Below, one piece after another: positions 9,915-21,591 of a stretch of DNA of 64,000 bases. Numbering within the stretch: position 1 is the first letter of the stretch; each line of letters opens with the position of its first letter. Both the position numbers and the translations under genes were made by a program. Origin of the DNA: Erodium maritimum (lineage: Eukaryota > Streptophyta > Magnoliopsida > Geraniales > Geraniaceae); assembly GCA_963921825.1 (NCBI GenBank), contig OY997592.1, positions 28,933,730 through 28,997,729 of the forward strand, read 5' to 3'. The notes beneath the pieces were generated by a model that had not been told where the DNA came from, did not search any database, and was given only the letters and a program-made list of their open reading frames with translations.

Positions 9915-12900
9915 TGTAATAACCACTCCCGGTCAACGCCAGTCAAATCTGTGAAAAATAGGAAAATTTTAAAAAAAATCAGCAGACACTTTTTTAAACC
10001 TAAAATTGACTTCGAGGGTCACACCGGACGTAAGTTGACCCCGTTATCGACCAAAGTAAGTTCCGGGGAACTCAGGGCAACTTTCTGATCAATTTGGGAA
10101 ATGTTGACTTTTCGCTGGAAAAGTCAACCGAGCGACGTTTTGGTCCATTCGAGGACCGTTTTGGATCCACAAAAGCTTAGCCGACGTCACATCGGTCTTA
10201 GTTGAGCCGTTTCCTTGTAGCCCGTGAAGTTTCGTAAATTCTTGGAAAAAGTACCCGTTCGGGGCCCGAAACATCCGATTTTCGCGAATCTGATTGGAAA
10301 ATATCTAGTAGATATTTTTCCAAAAGGTGTGAGACCCACCTTGCCACTTGTCCAACAAGTGGTGGTGTTAGTTTTGGGGGGGAAATGAGAGGTGGGGGTG
10401 TTATAGGGTTCGGCCAACACTTATTCCAAAAGAAAAAAAAAGAGAAAAAAGAATAGAAAAGAGAAGAGAGGGTTTAGAGAGAGAAGGAGAAGAAGAAGAG
10501 AGGGCTAGGGTTTGTGGTGCCACTATTCACGTCATCAAGCATTGGATCGTCTCAACGTTGCAAGAATCGAACTCCCCTCGTCTTCCTCTACGGTATACAC
10601 CAAACCGATCTTCGATTTGTCAATTTCTAAATTTAGGTTTTGGTTTGAAACTATTAGTTTAAGGTTGTTTTGATGTTGGGGGAGTGTTGGAGACGTTTTG
10701 GGGGTGTTTGGAGGTGAAATTTGACGTTTTCCGGTGACCGGAAGCTCGGGAGGAGCTCCGGCCACCGTGGGTGGTGGCCGGCCGGCCATGTGGAGGCTGG
10801 CCGGAGCTGGGACCAGCCACCACCATGGTGGTCGGGCCCCAATTTGAACCCTAGGGCCCAAGGCCAAGTTGGGCCGGGTGGGGCCCACGTGCTCGGGTGC
10901 TCAGGTTTAGTGTTCGGGTGGTTTTGAACGTTCCCCGGACCATTTATCCACAACCGAATCGAAAATTGGAATTAAAATGCGAAAGTTGTAATTATCGGGT
11001 TTAGAAACTTTAAACGTCAATTAATTGACTCGGAAGTCGGAATTCGATTCCGTCAAGTGCATTGGGACCGTTGAATTATTCTAAGACCGTAGATACAAAA
11101 ACGGGAATTTTTGGAGCCCCGGAAGGGCATTTCCAAAACCCGGGCAGATTCGCCATGTCGGGCGAATCGGGCCTTTACGGGTCCAATATCGCCAATGTCG
11201 AGTAATTGGGGAGTTTGGGAGTGATCGACATTGTCGGGGTTACTTTTGGGCGTCAGGTTTATTAAAATTCAGTATTATACCTGCAAGCTTAAAAGCGTTT
11301 AAATTTGTGTTATTTTAGATCGTGCCGCGGACCGAGGCAAGGGAAAGCTGGGTGAGGGACTGAGAGCACATCGGAGCTCGTTGGTTGGATTTTGGAGAAC
11401 ACGCACGAGGTAGGGAAAAGTAGCAGGATCTCGGCCCTGACTAGGGAAAGTTAACAGTAGAATTGCATGTGACACCGGGGTGTCGTGGGTTAAGTAGGTT
11501 ATCGAATATTAGAAAGGCATGATACAGGAACGTAGCGAATATTGGAAATGTATGTGACACTTAGTAGTGTCGTAGGAGCAGAGAACTTAGCGTTATTAGA
11601 ATTACTGGAGGCATATGACCATGCCCGGAGGTTGATTGCGAACTTATCGAGATTAGTAGTACTGGAGGCATATGACCATGCCCGGAGGTTGATTGTGAAA
11701 CTGTTGATATTAGGATTGTTGGAGGCATTGGTTATGCCGGAGGTTGATTGTGTATTTGGTGTCTTGGGTGGCCATGAGAGCCCGTATTTTACTGTTGTGT
11801 CTTGGGTGGCCATGAGAGCCCGTATTTTACTGTTGTGTCTTGGGTGGCCATGAGAGCCCGTAGTTTACTGTTGTGTCTTGGGTGGCCATGAGAGCCCGTA
11901 CTTTACTGTCGTGTCTTGGGAGGCCACGAGTGCCCGTGGGGTTGTTGAACCCGTGTCTTTACTGTTGGTATGTCTTGGGAGGCCGTGAGTGCCTGTGGGG
12001 TTGTTGAACCCGTGTCTTTACTGTTGGTATGTCTTGGGAGGCCATGAGTGCCCGTGGGGTTGTTGAACCCGTGGGTTACTGTTAGTGTGTTTGGGGAGGC
12101 TGTGAGTGCCCGTGGGGTTGTTGAGCCGTGAGTTACTGTTGGTGGTTTTGACAGGTTGTGAGTGCCCGTGGGGTTGTTGAGCCCGTGAGTTACTTTCGGT
12201 GGTTTTGAGGGGCTGTGAGTGCTCGTAGGGTTGTTGAGCCCGTGAGTTACTGTTGGTGTGTCATGGGAGGCCGTGAGTGCCTGTGGGGTTGTTGAGTCTG
12301 TGTTTTACGGTTGGTGTCTTGGGTGGCCATGAGTGCTTGTGGAGTGTTGAACTTGTGTTGTTGCTGGTTGTTGAACCTTGCTTGTGATTGTGATTGCGAA
12401 TCCCGGTAGGTTGCGAGCATTCTTTGGCTGGCCTGACCAAGTTCGAGTCTCGGCAGGTTGTGAGCATTCTTTGGCTAGCCTGATCCGTGTTCGAGTCTCG
12501 GCAGGTTGTGAGCATTCTTTGGCTAGCCTGATCCGTGTTCGAGTCTCAGTAAGTTGCGAGTATTCTTTGGCTAGCCTGACCCGAGTTAGAGTCTCGGCAG
12601 GTTGTGAGCATTTTTAGCACTGAGCAGCTGACAGGAATGCGATCCTTTGTGATCTTGTTTGGTGTTGCATAGTATTTCTGCCGTGTCTTTGGAGGAGGTC
12701 GTCGATGGTTGTGTCGGGTCTACATTACGAGTCCGAGTGTTGAGTCTGTTGAGGAAGGTAACGGGTTGTGTGTCAGTTAAGTTACTTGAGTTTGGGGATG
12801 GTATTCCCGGTGTTGGGTTTAGTTTTGGTGTTACCGGCATTGTCTGCTAAGTATGCCGTAGTCAGTCTGTTATCCGTGGTGGTGAGCGAACGCTCACCCC

Positions 12901-13177
12901 TAGCTGATTTTCCTACAGGTACTGATCACAAGACGAACTAGGTGAGCTCTCGAAGCTTGAGGAGCTAGGAGCGGAGTCCGGGTTTTTATCTTTCGAGTCT
13001 AGTGACGGATACCTTGTATTTTGTCCACTTTTTGGGACGTATTTTGTTAAGTTGTAAATGATTAATTTGTTGAACAAATGGTGATTTTAAAGTGATATAT
13101 GGAAAAGGTTTTCAAATGTTTTATTGTTTTAAATGTTCGCGTCCCTAGTTCGATTATACTGAAATTGGGGCGTGACA
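9915..13177 (+). mobile_element. Gypsy A 5' LTR
   Basis: A 3263-bp LTR starting TGTAATAACC and ending GCGTGACA. It contains an inverted repeat ccacttgt/acaagtgg at about 10337-10355, a purine-rich tract (about 10430-10512) ending in ctagggttt (a telo-box complement, common near plant transcription starts), GC-rich self-complementary sequence at 10740-10840, and tandem arrays at 11761-12610. Short frames at 10535-10953 and 11499-12840 lie in repeats and show no coding similarity. The 3' LTR (30574-31668) matches its two ends but lacks the middle. Confidence 0.9.
11761..12610 (+). repeat. Tandem repeat arrays within the Gypsy A LTR
   Basis: Three adjacent arrays: four units of 38 bp at about 11761-11912 starting gtcttgggtggcc; about seven diverged units near 58-60 bp from 11913 to about 12300 containing gtgggg-ttgttga-cccgtg; and about four to five units near 48-60 bp from about 12400 to 12610 containing ggcaggttgtgagcattc. 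Gypsy B LTRs hold related but fewer units on the other strand (about 50880-51060 and 59580-59760). Confidence 0.85.
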
Positions 13178-13782
13178 GCTTCGTATCAGAGCTCGAGGTT
13201 TCACACCTCGGACGGTATGTCAATTAGGTGGGGAGAGTCGATTCGGTTAAGTCCCGTCGTGCGTTGGGTACGCTGGTCAGAACCGTGTGCAGACCCGTTG
13301 TGGTTTGAGTCATTTTTGTGATTGTGCGTTTGTGCAGTGTTTGATTGCTGGTGTGCTGATTGTTTGTTGCTGCGTGAAACGTTTTTTTAACTGTCGCGAA
13401 TCGACGCAGGAGCTCCTGTAGTCGAACGTGACGGTGCTGATATCAAGTCGGTACAACGTAGTTCGGGGACGCCTGAACCGGGTTGTAACTACGTGATGTC
13501 AAGTATGAGGTTTTAAATTGAAGAAGGTGAAGGTTTTGAAATTGATTGGCCCGGTGGGCGTGTTTGATTTTGATTGGCCCGGTGGGCGTGTTTGATTTTG
13601 ATTGGCCCGGTGGCGTGTTTGATTTTGATTGGCCCTGTGGGCGTGTGTGGTGTTGGTTGGCCCGGTGGGCGACTGTTGTTGTGTTGTTGTATGGTCGTGT
13701 CGGCTTTTGATTGAGTTAGGGGAGGTTTGTGTCGGTCTTGAATGGTTGTACGTGTGTTGGTAAATTGGTGGTCGAGCGTGTG
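13178..13782 (+). other. Gypsy A leader with short tandem repeats
   Basis: Untranslated leader similar, in inverse orientation, to Gypsy B 58100-58674. At about 13540-13675 it contains four to five units near 28 bp around ggcccggtgggcgtg; Gypsy B has about three comparable units at 58215-58315. Similarity to Gypsy B stops at 13782, where the Tat-like LTR begins. Confidence 0.8.
13181..13193 (+). other. Gypsy A primer binding site (degenerate)
   Basis: tcgtatcagagct follows three bases after the 5' LTR. It differs at one base from the initiator tRNA-Met complement TGGTATCAGAGCT seen intact in Gypsy B (58659-58671, minus strand). A primer site marks this LTR as 5'. Confidence 0.85.
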
Positions 13783-15175
13783 TGTCGTTTAAGGCTGAAT
13801 TTAGGGTTAAACTTGACGCCCTGCGTTTTTAACACAGAAATGGACACGGCAAGCGTACGGGTCGTCAAGTAGTATTTTTGGAATTTAAGTTCCGGATTAT
13901 CGTACCCAAGGGAGCACGAGTCAAGCACGTTCTATCTCAAAGTTGTTGTCAAGTTATCTCGATTAAAAGATGGTTTTGTTCCAAAACATGAAAAGTAAAT
14001 AGTAATCGAAATGACAATGAACCAGTAATCACAAAGCTTAGAAGAGTTTTAATTCAGAGAAAAAGTAATCTAAGGTTGTGGGTTCATAGAGACCGTTTCC
14101 AATGCATTTAACTGGCGATGAACATTGTGAAGTTGTTCTGATTTTAGGGGCAACGAATTATCTTTCAAACTAGTCCTAACTCCTCACGTTGTTTCGGACC
14201 CTAATGGAATCTAACCACCCAGCTCTCACGAATCAGGATGTAGGGAGACCCAAAGCATTACGTTTTTTGATAATTTCTAACTTTCGGTTTGAACCCTATG
14301 GTTATTGTAATCGTGTTAACCTAGCTATCACTAGTCTAGATTTAAACCCAATTTGTATAAGATCTCTGACCTAATTGCAACCCACCTCTCACGAGTGTCA
14401 GATTGCAATTCCCACCTTCTATCAGGCCTACCCGGGAGATAGAGCATTAAGTTCAAATCTAATACAAACCCTAAATCAAATCATTCTACACAATCCTCAT
14501 TCATACAATCAAACACATTGGAAAACAAATCTCTAATCCCCCATAACCCTAGATTATGGGGTTTTAGTTACTCATGAGCAAGGAAGAAGAAAACACCATT
14601 GATGAACATGAACAAAGCTTCATAGTTGAACAAAGTGGAGAAATACAATACCCAATATTTGATTACAATGATGTTCTTCAAGTGGAAATCCTCTCCTCAA
14701 GCTTGCTCTCAACTCTCCTCTCTTCTTAGCTCTCAAAATTACAAGTTAGATCTATTTGGAGGCTAATTTTAGGTTTAAAAAGGGTAAAAGTAAGTCTGAA
14801 GCGAGTTTGGGAAAGAACTCTGCGCGCGCGTCACGGCTCTGTGATGGCATCCGTCACGGACACCATCACGGATCCGTGACGGACCAGAACGTCTTGGCCA
14901 ATTCTGGGTCTTTGTCACGGCTCCGTGACCCTACCCGTGACGGGTTCGGTCACGGATCCGTGATGGCTGTCCTTCAGCTGCTCCTCAAGTTTACAGCTTC
15001 GAATTTGTCCCCTTTTTGACTTCTTTTTGCTCGTATTCCATGCTATAACCTGTGAAACATGAGAAGTGCTGGAAACGAGTAAAATACGAGAGAATGAGAC
15101 AATAATGGGCTAAAATCAACGATAAAATCCCTCTAAATGTGGAATTTTTAATGCCAAGATGCATCCGCATCAACA
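13783..15175 (-). mobile_element. Tat/Ogre-like LTR (3' LTR on the minus strand)
   Basis: The plus strand runs TGTCGTTTAAG to GCATCAACA, about 1393 bp; on the minus strand it begins TGTTGATGCGG right after a polypurine tract (aagtgtgggg, plus-strand complement 15175-15186). This arrangement marks a minus-strand 3' LTR. A PBS-adjacent partner LTR is not visible, so the class call rests on non-coding style, the caccccacactta motif and length, and is tentative. It contains a cluster of GTCACGG palindromes (14830-14965). Short frames inside (14189-14374, 14756-15019) show no recognisable protein. Confidence 0.55.
14830..14965. repeat. Cluster of tcacggNNccgtga palindromes
   Basis: Perfect palindromes tcacggatccgtga at 14866-14879 and 14950-14963 and a near-palindrome gtcacggctccgtgac at 14914-14929, plus several half sites (gtcacgg/ccgtgac) within 135 bp. 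The stretch is much more GC-rich than its neighbours. Confidence 0.85.
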
Positions 15176-15793
15176 CCCCACACTTAGACTTTTTCTCACC
15201 CCGAGAAAATCAACACAAGAAGACATCATTACTAAGACAGAACCGGTTAAACCCCGAGGTTCACCCCGATAGGAGGAGTCCGGTACTCCTTTATTCAAAA
15301 CATTAAATATAAAGATGCACGTGCAATGCATGAATCCTAACTCTAATACATTCCTATAACACTCTATATGATGCATGAAAAAGACACGAAAAGTAGGTGA
15401 TATTTAAAGCCGTGCATAGAGGATCACATGGTTTTCTCAGAGTCGCCACATGCTAACAATCTTACACTCATCAAAGAAGCATATGAACTAATGAATACAG
15501 TTAAGCAGGACGCTACTCACATTAAAGACTTAACCCTTTCCTTTTAAACTTGCATTCACTCATTCACCATAACTGTGTGTTTCCTTATTTCCCCATACAT
15601 GGAGTTTAGAGATTCATACGCTATCATGCTAGACCCATCTCCACTAATTGTAAGGAATCATGGTTATTCAAGAATCAGAAAGGTCTTTAATTCAGCTTGT
15701 AATGTAAGGCTAGGCAAAGGGTAGGGAAGGATAATCAAAAGAAGCTCAATAAATATCACAAGACAAAGTTGCTTCATTCTCACACCCATAAAG
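15176..15793 (-). other. Tat-like element, 3' untranslated region (first part)
   Basis: Non-coding sequence with no protein similarity. The part from about 15513 to 15793 is repeated at about 26022-26303. It ends at the target duplication taaag (15789-15793) of Angela-like copy B. Confidence 0.6.
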
Positions 15794-17481
15794 TGTTGGG
15801 TCTCGAGGTAGGGTTGGAGATGAACCAACTCGCAGCGGAAAATAAATGAAAACCAAGAGACAATTAGAACCATGAAACAACTAACAAAGAATGGATTAAC
15901 AAGAGAAAAATTCAGCACTAGTTCTTACCAAAACAAGAACACCGGTTAACGAATGATTGGCTTGAGTCTCCAAGACGCCTACGTATCCACATGGGAATCA
16001 AAGCCACGTAGTTCTTCTCTTTGATGACTCAAGAACACAAAAATGGAGGAGGAAACTAGCCAAACCCGAAATGGCCATGGAAGAGGGAGAGAAAATGTGT
16101 TTCCTATTCTTGTCTTGTGTTTGTTATGTTGAAAAAAGATGACTTAAACATAACAAAACCCATACTTGTCCAACTAAAGGCATGGGACAAGTATGGTGTC
16201 AAGTAAGGTGTAAATAGGACAAAGTATGGCAAGACAAGATTGGGTTAGGTGGTGAATCACCAACACCTTAATCCTTGTCTTGCTTACTTAGTACTAATTA
16301 ATCAAGACTTGATTAATTAGTTCCATGGGCCTTGGTTGCATGGGCCTTTCATGGGCCTCTTGGAACATGGCCCGTGGCCATTTCCAACGAGGTCCCGTGA
16401 TTCGCTCATCGCCTCCAAGCCTTCCATACCGGAAATGTCCAACATTATCCGACGCGATCAATCCCAAGACTCCAAGCCTTGTCTCGATCCGTAAAGTCCT
16501 ATTCACTTACGGGCACATGACCCAAAACCCAGTTTTGGTCATGTCCCGAGACAACTCCCTTTTGGCCATTCTCCATAAATGTGTCAATGAGTTTCATCCT
16601 CCGGTGTGACCCTTAGGTTTATGCATGTCAATAGATCAACATAAAATCCCATTTTACTTGATCCTATTTAAGTGGCAACTAACGAGACTTTAGTATTGCC
16701 CGACATTACATAACGAATCGACCCTGTCGATTCTAACCTTTCCGTCGTCCCTGTCATTATCCTTTTATCTCCGATATCCTGATTGAGATAAGGCATAGAG
16801 CCGTCATCCTTATTATTCTCAATCACCGTTCCTTGATATGTGAGATGACTGAAGATATGATACCCAGTATCATGTGCATGGCCATGCTATTCTTCCAGTC
16901 ACTCTCGATCAAGTGGCCGAGAACCGATATCTTTCCCATACCTTAGTATGAGGGATAAATCCCTTAGCCGTCTATCGTGTCACTCATGTAGCCCGTCCCC
17001 AAGCCAATCCTGGCCGTTATGGAAGCCCTGTTACGGACAACGTTAGGCTCAGGTCAAACTCAGTTGTTGACTACATAGCGATCACAAAGACTCCTTGGTC
17101 TAAGGATACATGACAAGCTACAACACTGAATATGTTCATGACTTAATCTATGGCACATATTCAGGGCGGGTCGTCCAATATCATGTCCCACATGATATCT
17201 ATGATCAGACTCCGGAATCCCATTCCAATGACTAACAGAACGTAAGCCATAAAGAGCCATCTTTCATACTAGTCGCTTCTAGTGAAGCTTTGTTGACTAG
17301 GGACCCATCGAGTGTGATCTATCTCGATCTATGGTTCTATTCGCATGGTGGGCATAGATCAGAGCACACATCGATATATTACTCCAACACATAAGTAATA
17401 TAAAGCCGCTTTAATTTTATTGCTAACGATGATATATACATTTGGACATTTAGGATTGAACTACGGGCACTAAGACTAACA
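15794..17481 (-). mobile_element. Angela-like LTR at the left side of copy B
   Basis: A 1688-bp LTR with taaag on both sides (15789-15793 and 17482-17486), so taken alone it looks like a solo LTR. By eye it has no differences from the LTR at 23150-24837, including private variants such as ttgatgactc. The sequence after it is flanking Tat DNA, not Copia internal sequence, so the normal LTR-internal-LTR order is broken here. Confidence 0.92.
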
Positions 17482-18341
17482 TAAAGCATGTCACACATCC
17501 CAAACCCCATGTTTAACATCCAACTCTTGCAATCTCTAATGCCATTTTTTTTCCATTGAATAACTAATGACAACAATGATTTGTCATAGCTACCCATAAG
17601 TTAGCCATCTTTCTAAACCACTATCAAGCCTTACCCCCACACTTATTCTTTTCTTAGGGATTTTTTTTTCTTCTTTTTTTTTTCTATCCCTTTCTTTTTT
17701 CCTTTTCCTTTGGGGTAAGGCTATATAAAATTTGTTCTCAATACAAACCAATGGAAAATTATCTTTTCATCACTTTTTCTCTATTTTGCTCACTCATTTT
17801 CCCAAAAATAACCATTCTCAATGAAGGAACTAAGCCTAGAGATATGGGTTCAAACAATACTGGGGGTATATAAATGAAACAAAAAGGCACATAGGATTGT
17901 AATGTCGGGTTTAGAAATGAAAGGCTTAGGCTCAAATGGGTGACTAAGAGATTCAATCATGCAAGGGTAGGCAAGTTTTAGCTCAAACGATCCATATATG
18001 GCCTAAAATCATTTTCCTAAACAACCATGTTCCTTATTCTTATTTCCCCTCGAATGGGTCGCATATGTAGTTCTAGACTCAAATTACCATGCATGAGAAT
18101 CAAAGGCAAACAACACGGGTTATAACGAACGCTCAAAAGCAAGTGGAAGGGTTAATCCTAATGCATGTGCTTTCACTACTTATTTGATTCACTCATGCTC
18201 ATATACAACCTTGATTTATGCAAGAAATAAGAAATAACGACAATTCAATCATCGAAACCTTAGGAACATAAACACTAAACTCGCATATCACCAGAAAATA
18301 TTTTTTTGATTTTTCAATTTTTTTCAATTTTTTTGGATTTT
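17482..18341 (-). repeat. Tat-like flank, first copy of an 860-bp duplicated segment
   Basis: Nearly identical to 24838-25697; the one difference I noticed is gatccatatatgg (about 17990) against gatccatagatgg (about 25346). It has a pyrimidine-rich run (about 17640-17710) which on the minus strand is a polypurine run ending in a gtgtggggg motif. No coding similarity. It is joined at 18338-18342, in a run of T, to the inside of a Copia element. Confidence 0.85.
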
Positions 18342-19640
18342 TAATTACACCCAGTCCTGCCATGAATTTCCAAATCCACATAGCCTCCTTAGCTGCCTCT
18401 GCAGCATCCATGTACTTGGCCTCTGTCGTAGATTCGGCAATGGTATCTTGCTTTACGCTTTCCCAGCTAAAGCTCTGCCATTCAGCGTAAACACATATCC
18501 TGATTGACTTCTAAAGTCATCTGGATTTGTCTTGGAAAGCTAGCGTCTACTCATCCTTCGACGACTAGTTCAGCATCATCTTTCCCCCGGGTTAGAATGA
18601 TGTCTACTGGTACAACATAAGGCTTACGAGACGTCTGGTCTCATACATGTCATGGCATATATGATCGATCCTGCCCCCAGGCGCATAGGATTCTCATCAT
18701 CCTTTTCAGCTCATCAGGTGTCTTAGGACACTGAGTCTTGCTGAGATGAATGCCATGACTAGTGGGTAAGAGTCCTTTCTTTGAATCGAGCATTAAGAAC
18801 CTACTCAATGCCTTGTTCACATAGGTTCCCTGACTTAAATCCAAGACCCTCTTGGTGCGATCTCTACATATCTTAATCCTTAAGATATGAGAAGCATCGC
18901 CTAAGTCCTTTATTGAAAAACACTTCCTCAACCAAGCTTTAGTCTCGTGCAAGGTTGGGATGTCGTTTTCAATGAGAACCAGAAAGGTAATATTGCTCCC
19001 ACTAGCCTTCTTATAAACGCAAGATTCATCCTCGTTCTTGATTAAGCCAAATCCAATTACAGCTTCATCAAAACGAAGGATCCAACTCCGAGAAGTTCGT
19101 TTCAATCCATAAATGGATTTCAACAACTTATAAATCTTTCCTTTATTCTTCGGATCGTCAAAACCTTTGGGCCGAGACATACAAACGTACTCAGTCAAAT
19201 TTCCATTTAGGAAAGCGGTTTTGACATCCACTTGCCATATCTCGTAATTATGATACGCAGTTATGTCAAGAAGAATTTGGATCGATTTTGACCATAGCCA
19301 CTAAGGAGAAGGTTTCCTCATAGTCAATCCATTGGATCTGCCTATAACCTTTCGCCACTAGTTGAGCTTTGTAGGTCAGAGGGTTGCCGTCCATGTCCAT
19401 CTTCACCTTGAAGATCCATTTGCATCCTATGGTCCTCACACCATTGATGGGATCAACCGGTTCCCAGACTCGGTTGTCCGACATGGATTGCATTTCCTCC
19501 CTCATGGCTCCCAGCCATAACTCAGAGTTGGGCCCATCCACGACTTCCTGAAAGGTGGCTGGATCATCGTGATCCACCATGACTTCATTGTCACCTCCGG
19601 ATACCATATCTTGGAGGTGGAAGATTGATCCTTTCAAATC
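18342..19640 (-). pseudogene. Copia reverse transcriptase and RNase H, copy B (broken)
   Basis: Read right to left. The RT N-terminal block in frame 19266-19637 (TIGCKWIFKVKMDMDGN, then LVAKGYR) ends at a frameshift (an extra A near 19285) shared with copy C but not copy I. Frame 18650-19231 carries MDVKTAFLNGNL, YKLLKSIYGLKR and FLVLIENDIPTL; the catalytic YVDD box expected between FLVL and NDIP is absent. RNase H remnants follow in shifted frames to 18342 (an FRSQSGYVF block near 18510). Copy C has the same frames and breaks. Confidence 0.88.
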
Positions 19641-20962
19641 TCCTTGGACCTTCCGGAATTGTAACAGGAATTGGTTCTTACTCTACGACAATCTCTGGCT
19701 CCTTTCTACTGGGTTGCCAATTGGTTTAGACAGATCTGTACCATCCTGAATTTCTTCGAGATGCACAGTCCTCCCAATGACGTCTTTGGAAACAAAACTT
19801 CTTTTCCATAAAGACCCCACCCCAAGCGACGAACACCATGTTCTCACTGGGATTGTAGAAATAGTATCCCCTTGTTGCTTTGGGATACCACACGAAGGTG
19901 CATATCTCAGATCTTGGTTCGAGCTTAGTCGAAACCAAATGTTTCACATAAGCCTCGCAACCACAAATCTTTAGGAAGGACAAAGCGGGCATCATCCCGT
20001 ACCATTTTTAAAATGGTGTCCCTTCCACACCATTCGTCGAAGCCCGATTCACTATGAATGCGGTCGTCTCTAGAGCAAAACCCCTAAAAGAGATTGGGAG
20101 ATCAGTCCAACTAATCATGGAATAGACCATTGTCTAACAATGTCCGATTTCTCCGTTTGGCTACACCTTTCAATTACAGTGACCTAGGAGGAGTCCATTT
20201 CAAAAGGATCCCATTCTCTTTTAGATGATCTAATAACTCTGTGGTCAAGTATTTTCCACCTCGATCCAATCGAAGTGCCTTAATACCTTTGTCGAGCTGG
20301 TTTTCTACTATAGTCTTAAACTCTTTGAATTTATCAAAAGCTTCAGACTTATGTCTCACCGAATAGACATAACCATATTTACTGTAATCATCAGTAAATG
20401 TGATAAAGTAGCTAAAACCCCTCCTGGCAAGTGAACTTATTGGTCTACACACATTCGAGTGTATCAGCCCCAATAATTCACCCGCCCTTTCATCGCGATC
20501 GATAAAGGGCACTTTAGTCATTTTGCCCATCAAACAAACCTTGCACCTATCGATCGAATGGAATTCGAATGAACCTGAAAGCCCGCACTTCTGAAGTGCT
20601 GATAGGCGCTTCTTGTTTATGCGACCCAAATGACAGTACCATAACAGAGCTAGGTTTAAATCGTTGGATTTAGACCTCTTGGTATTAACGGAATATATAG
20701 AACTTGAGGCATTGTTACCCATATCTAATATGTACAATCCTCCAACCATGTCAGTACTGGTATAAAACATATCATTGCATAGAACATTGAAAACTCCATT
20801 TCCAATATTAACATTATATCCTTCCTTGTCAAACACGGATACAGATATAATATTCCTACTAAGAGTAGGTATGCAATATACATTATACAATACTAAGACA
20901 AGGCCTCTTGGCAAAGCAAGACTCATGGATCCTACAGCAGTTGCCACAACTCTGAGGTCCAT
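19641..20962 (-). pseudogene. Copia integrase and pre-integrase region, copy B (broken)
   Basis: Frame 20174-20962 runs from the pre-integrase region through the zinc-binding region, where both usual His are changed (LWYCHLGRIN) although the Cys pair CKVC remains. The core follows: the first catalytic Asp position reads N (HSNVCRP), while the second is kept (LRLDRGGKY). After a TGA at 20174, the Glu block reads K (AKRRNRTL), followed by the same one-base insertion (gacAatgg, about 20130) as copies I and C, and a TAA near 20010 at the codon where copy I has TAG. The 19726-19995 frame is the integrase C-terminal region. No active integrase is possible. Confidence 0.88.
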
Positions 20963-21591
20963 TTCGTGCTTTCCAAATCTCTCCTACTTTCAGCCACCAT
21001 ATATTAGTGCATGTGTGAGATTCAGTCATGGTATCTAATACCCATGAATCTTTGGAAGTAGAGAGATGTAGCTCTATAGATTTAATACCGAATGAAGGCA
21101 CGGTCCCACCGCCCTTCCTTAGATCATCCAGGTTTCCTGATGAAGGCGCAGTCCTACTGCCCTTCTTCAGATCATCCAGTCTATTTGATGAAGGCGCAGT
21201 CCCACTGCCCTTCTTCAGATCAGCCGTGAACTTCCTGTAATCCCGGTTCCAATGACCAGGCTGTTGGCAGTAGAAGAAGACATTCTCAGGTGTCTCATCT
21301 TTCCTACCAAGTGCGCATGGGCCCAGCCCTTGCCACTTCCAATTCCCTTGTTGACCATCAGAATATCCTTGGATCCCAGATCCCTGAGATATTCTTCTCA
21401 GCAGTTAATGACACTTCATGTAACTCTGATATGGTCTTAGAGACAGCCTTGTCAAGGACATATTCTTTGCGTTCAGACTTGAGGACTATCCTCAAAATTC
21501 TGTACCAGTCCAAATAGTTTGTCCCATTTAGCTTGACCCTGTCAAGAATGGTTTTTAATGACAAACTATTAATGTTCGCTGAATTTGCCAT
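20963..21591 (-). pseudogene. Copia gag and protease, copy B (broken, capsid region deleted)
   Basis: The ATG at 21591 opens 77 codons: KLNGTNYLDWYR, then after VLDKA directly a late gag block (ELHEVSLTAEKNI), so most of the capsid coding region is absent. A zinc knuckle follows near 21255-21300 in another frame. It is followed by three 16-residue repeats (DLKKGSGTAPSS, 21092-21237), and then the protease, whose active site reads D-T-M (about 21030) instead of D-T-G. Same layout as copy C. Confidence 0.85.

Noticed and set aside
10535-10953. Pro/Trp-rich frames in Tekay LTRs (also 31265-31564 and 60575-60784)
   Set aside because: They lie in self-complementary GC-rich LTR sequence, differ between copies and match no protein.
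11761-12610. CRISPR-like or satellite array
   Set aside because: Units are adjacent with no unique spacers, and lie inside a plant LTR.
16325-16609. Recurrent 94- and 70-codon frames on the strand opposite to the Angela-like LTR (also at 3286, 7396, 23681, 27570, 37504, 44277)
   Set aside because: They recur because the LTR recurs. No similarity to a known protein, and several copies differ in length by point changes; young LTRs would keep such frames by chance.
17060-17260. Recurrent 66-codon frame in the sense strand of the same LTR (also 3949, 6745, 24416, 28233, 38239, 45012)
   Set aside because: Same reason; no start context, domain or sign of selection.
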